8,258 nt of DNA. It comes from Halieaceae bacterium (lineage in GTDB: Bacteria > Pseudomonadota > Gammaproteobacteria > Pseudomonadales > Halieaceae). The stretch covers positions 7,616 through 15,873 of the forward strand of contig WTJR01000069.1 in assembly GCA_011524755.1 (NCBI GenBank). The letters run 5' to 3'. The notes beneath the pieces were generated by a model. That model was given only the letters and a program-made list of their open reading frames with translations. It searched no databases and was not told the DNA's origin. Both the position numbers and the translations under genes were made by a program. Below are positions 6,506 through 8,258 of this stretch, piece by piece. Within the stretch, counting starts at the first letter, position 1. Each line of letters opens with the position of its first letter.

Positions 6506-7792
6506 ATGAGTAAGCAAGTGCAGGTCGCCCTCCTGCTAACGGGCAACGAATTGATGAGTGGGGATACGGTCGACAGTAACTCCTCGCGCATTGCACTCGC
6601 CCTGGGCGCGCACAAGATTGGTGTCGGCAAGAAAATCACCGTCGGCGATGACCCTACGCTACTCAGCGACAGCCTTATGGATCTCTGTGCGAGCGCAGAC
6701 GTTGTCATCATCAACGGCGGTCTTGGGCCTACGGAGGACGACCTCACTGCAGAGTTAGTGGCAGAAGTTGCCGGGCAAGCACTAGTGAATCACCCGAGGG
6801 CAATTGAGCACCTGGAAGAGTGGTGTGAGCGACGAGGCTTAGAACTCAACGCCAGCAACCTGAAGCAAGCCCTGCTTCCCGAGGGTGCTGACTTGGTTGC
6901 AAACCCCATTGGCAGCGCCGTGGGCTTTGCGTTAGAGGTGAATGGTGCACTGGTGATTACAACGCCTGGTGTTCCGGTAGAACTGACCGCAATGCTCCCC
7001 GAAATCTGTGATCGCATCGCTTCACGTGTCGGCGGTGGCACGGCCTTTATCCGCAGATTGCAAACCTTTGGTATTGGCGAGTCGACGATTCAGGAACTGG
7101 TTAACGCGCGGACTGATGATTGGCCGGACGGCGTCACCTTGGGATTTCGGTCGGGGTTACCCCAGCTCGAACTCAAGTTGCAGGTCGATGATGCCAGCCT
7201 CCTTGATAACCGAGACGAGGCTGAGAATTTACTCCACGAACTCATTGGCGATCACATTATCGGGTGCGACGACGAGCAGCTGGCCATGTCTTTGCAACGG
7301 GCACTCCTCGACCGACAAATGTCGGTAACAGCAGCAGAGTCCTGCACCGGCGGCTTGATAGCGTCGCTGATCACGCGTGAAGCGGGTTCATCTCAGGTCT
7401 TTGGCAGCGGATTTGTCACCTACTCCAACGTAGCCAAACACAGCGTGCTGGGCGTTCCCGAGGCGTCATTGGCCCAACATGGCGCAGTGAGTGAGCCGGT
7501 TGTGCTTGCCATGCTGACCGGCGCATTAGAAAAGAGTGGTGCGGATATCGGTATTGCCGTATCAGGCATTGCAGGCCCCGGGGGCGGGTCAGACGATAAG
7601 CCCGTAGGTACTGTCTGGATGGCATGGGGTACCAAAACGCATCACCGGGCCATTCGACTGCAGGTGCCTGGGTCTCGAGAGCGTTTTCAGATTCTCGTCG
7701 CGGCCATTGGGCTCGATATCATGCGTCGACAGGTGTTAGAGCTTCCGCCTATACCGCATTACATCCAACGCTTTATTCACCGCGCGTCCTGA
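6506..7792 (+). CDS. cinA: CinA-family protein: ADP-ribose pyrophosphatase / NMN amidohydrolase
   Basis: This 428-residue protein has the full two-domain CinA layout. The N-terminal MoCF/molybdopterin-binding-like domain (about 5-172) carries TGNELMSGDTVDSN (12-25) and GGLGPTEDDLT (71-81); in characterised CinA proteins it hydrolyses ADP-ribose. A middle segment (about 180-255) includes FGIGEST (188-194). The C-terminal PncC domain (about 257-410) has ESCTGG (278-283) with catalytic Ser279, YSNVAKHSVLGV (306-317) with Tyr306 and Lys311, and SGIAGPGGG (353-361). This domain deamidates nicotinamide mononucleotide to nicotinate mononucleotide in NAD recycling. The domain residues are intact, so both activities are plausible, by inference from the family. 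The name reflects competence/damage induction in other bacteria; nothing here shows such control. AAAGG (6495-6499) lies six bases before the ATG, and the 22-base gap after asnS suggests co-transcription. Its TGA is one base from the convergent pdxH stop. Confidence 0.94.
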   Translation: MSKQVQVALLLTGNELMSGDTVDSNSSRIALALGAHKIGVGKKITVGDDPTLLSDSLMDLCASADVVIINGGLGPTEDDLTAELVAEVAGQALVNHPRAIEHLEEWCERRGLELNASNLKQALLPEGADLVANPIGSAVGFALEVNGALVITTPGVPVELTAMLPEICDRIASRVGGGTAFIRRLQTFGIGESTIQELVNARTDDWPDGVTLGFRSGLPQLELKLQVDDASLLDNRDEAENLLHELIGDHIIGCDDEQLAMSLQRALLDRQMSVTAAESCTGGLIASLITREAGSSQVFGSGFVTYSNVAKHSVLGVPEASLAQHGAVSEPVVLAMLTGALEKSGADIGIAVSGIAGPGGGSDDKPVGTVWMAWGTKTHHRAIRLQVPGSRERFQILVAAIGLDIMRRQVLELPPIPHYIQRFIHRAS

Positions 7793-7793
7793 C

Positions 7794-8258
7794 CTAGGGT
7801 TGTAGGCGCGAGCGAATCCAACCATTGGTGTACTGGTAAACAAAGCGGTCATGCAATCGGTCCTCTCCACCCTGCCAAAACTCGATCCGCTCAGGAACTA
7901 ATCTGAAGCCGCCCCAATGCGGCGGCCTCGGCACGTCGCTGCCGTCAAACCGCTCTAGCGTCGCCTGATACTGGGCCTCAAGTGCTCCGCGGCTGGCGAT
8001 CGGCTGACTTTGCTGGGACGTCCAGGCGGCAATCTGACTCGCACGCGGTCTGGCTGCAAAGTAAGCGTCTGACTCGGACTCGGCGATTTTCTCTACCTTT
8101 CCCGACACGCTGACCTGCCGATCCAGTTCATTCCAGGGGAAGAGCATTGACGAACGGTCGTTTTGGGCTAATGCCGCTGCCTTGTCGCTGTTGTAATTGG
8201 TAAAGAAAACAAACCCGTCCTCACTGACGCCCTTCAAGAGAACAAATCGCTGACGGAT
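7794..8258 (-). CDS. pdxH: Pyridoxamine/pyridoxine 5'-phosphate oxidase, 5' end beyond window
   Basis: This FMN-dependent enzyme oxidises pyridoxamine or pyridoxine 5'-phosphate to pyridoxal 5'-phosphate in B6 synthesis and salvage. The window holds the C-terminal 154 codons. The frame stays open to the right edge, so the TTG at 8237 is an internal Leu codon and not the start. The first visible residues (IRQRFVLLK) match E. coli PdxH from about residue 64, implying some 63 missing residues and a full length near 217. Seen in order are RFVLLK (FMN and substrate contacts), FFTNYNSDK, LFPWNELDRQV, RPRASQIAAW, SQPIASRG, HWGGFRL, IEFWQGGEDRLHDR and the C-terminal RLQP. E. coli Arg88, an FMN contact, is Asp here (NSDK against GSRK), while the next Lys is kept; this position may simply vary in the family. 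The gene is convergent with cinA, one base apart at the stops, and no terminator is visible between them. Confidence 0.96.
   Translation of the reverse strand: MRQRFVLLKGVSEDGFVFFTNYNSDKAAALAQNDRSSMLFPWNELDRQVSVSGKVEKIAESESDAYFAARPRASQIAAWTSQQSQPIASRGALEAQYQATLERFDGSDVPRPPHWGGFRLVPERIEFWQGGEDRLHDRFVYQYTNGWIRSRLQP

Noticed and set aside
6319..6747. 142-codon minus-strand open frame across the asnS/cinA junction.
   Set aside because: It lies opposite highly conserved asnS motif 3 and the cinA N-terminal domain and shows no domain of its own.
8235..8237. TTG at 8237 as the start of pdxH.
   Set aside because: The frame continues to the window edge with residues (IRQRFVL) that match conserved PdxH sequence, so this TTG is an internal Leu codon.

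Overview
The window looks like an ordinary chromosomal housekeeping segment of a gammaproteobacterium. The asparaginyl-tRNA synthetase, RNase II, PdxH and PIN-PhoH proteins all read as gammaproteobacterial. The AsnRS and PdxH parts align almost without gaps to the Escherichia coli proteins as I remember them. A marine lineage such as the OM60/NOR5 (Halieaceae) group is a guess from overall flavour, not something the sequence proves. I see no mobile element, phage gene, CRISPR array, toxin-antitoxin pair, tRNA or rRNA.

Layout, left to right. Positions 1-172 hold no gene I can identify. At 173-1177 (+) is an exported, probably outer-membrane beta-barrel protein of unknown function. It converges on a PIN-PhoH ATPase gene (1226-2662, -), with a small hairpin between the two stops. 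A gene-free region of about 360 bases (2663-3022) separates the PhoH gene from the divergent rnb gene (3023-4975, +, RNase II). This region carries a plausible rnb promoter, a small hairpin near the predicted mRNA 5' end and a 20-codon leader frame overlapping the rnb start. A 14-bp tandem repeat runs through the rnb stop codon. Then come asnS (5086-6483, +) and, 22 bases later, cinA (6506-7792, +), probably co-transcribed. The window ends in pdxH (7794-8258, -), cut at its 5' end, whose stop codon lies one base from that of cinA.

How the genes fit together. The PhoH protein (PIN nuclease plus ATPase) and RNase II both belong to RNA turnover and are transcribed divergently from one intergenic region. 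AsnS charges tRNA-Asn. CinA (NMN deamidation and ADP-ribose hydrolysis) and PdxH (pyridoxal phosphate synthesis) are cofactor-metabolism enzymes. No common pathway links all six genes.

I found no convincing new multi-gene system. The observations most worth a second look are substitutions in the RNase II catalytic domain, including Val where E. coli has Glu542; the repeat at the rnb stop; the overlapping leader frame before rnb; and the unassigned outer-membrane protein, which lacks a Shine-Dalgarno sequence.
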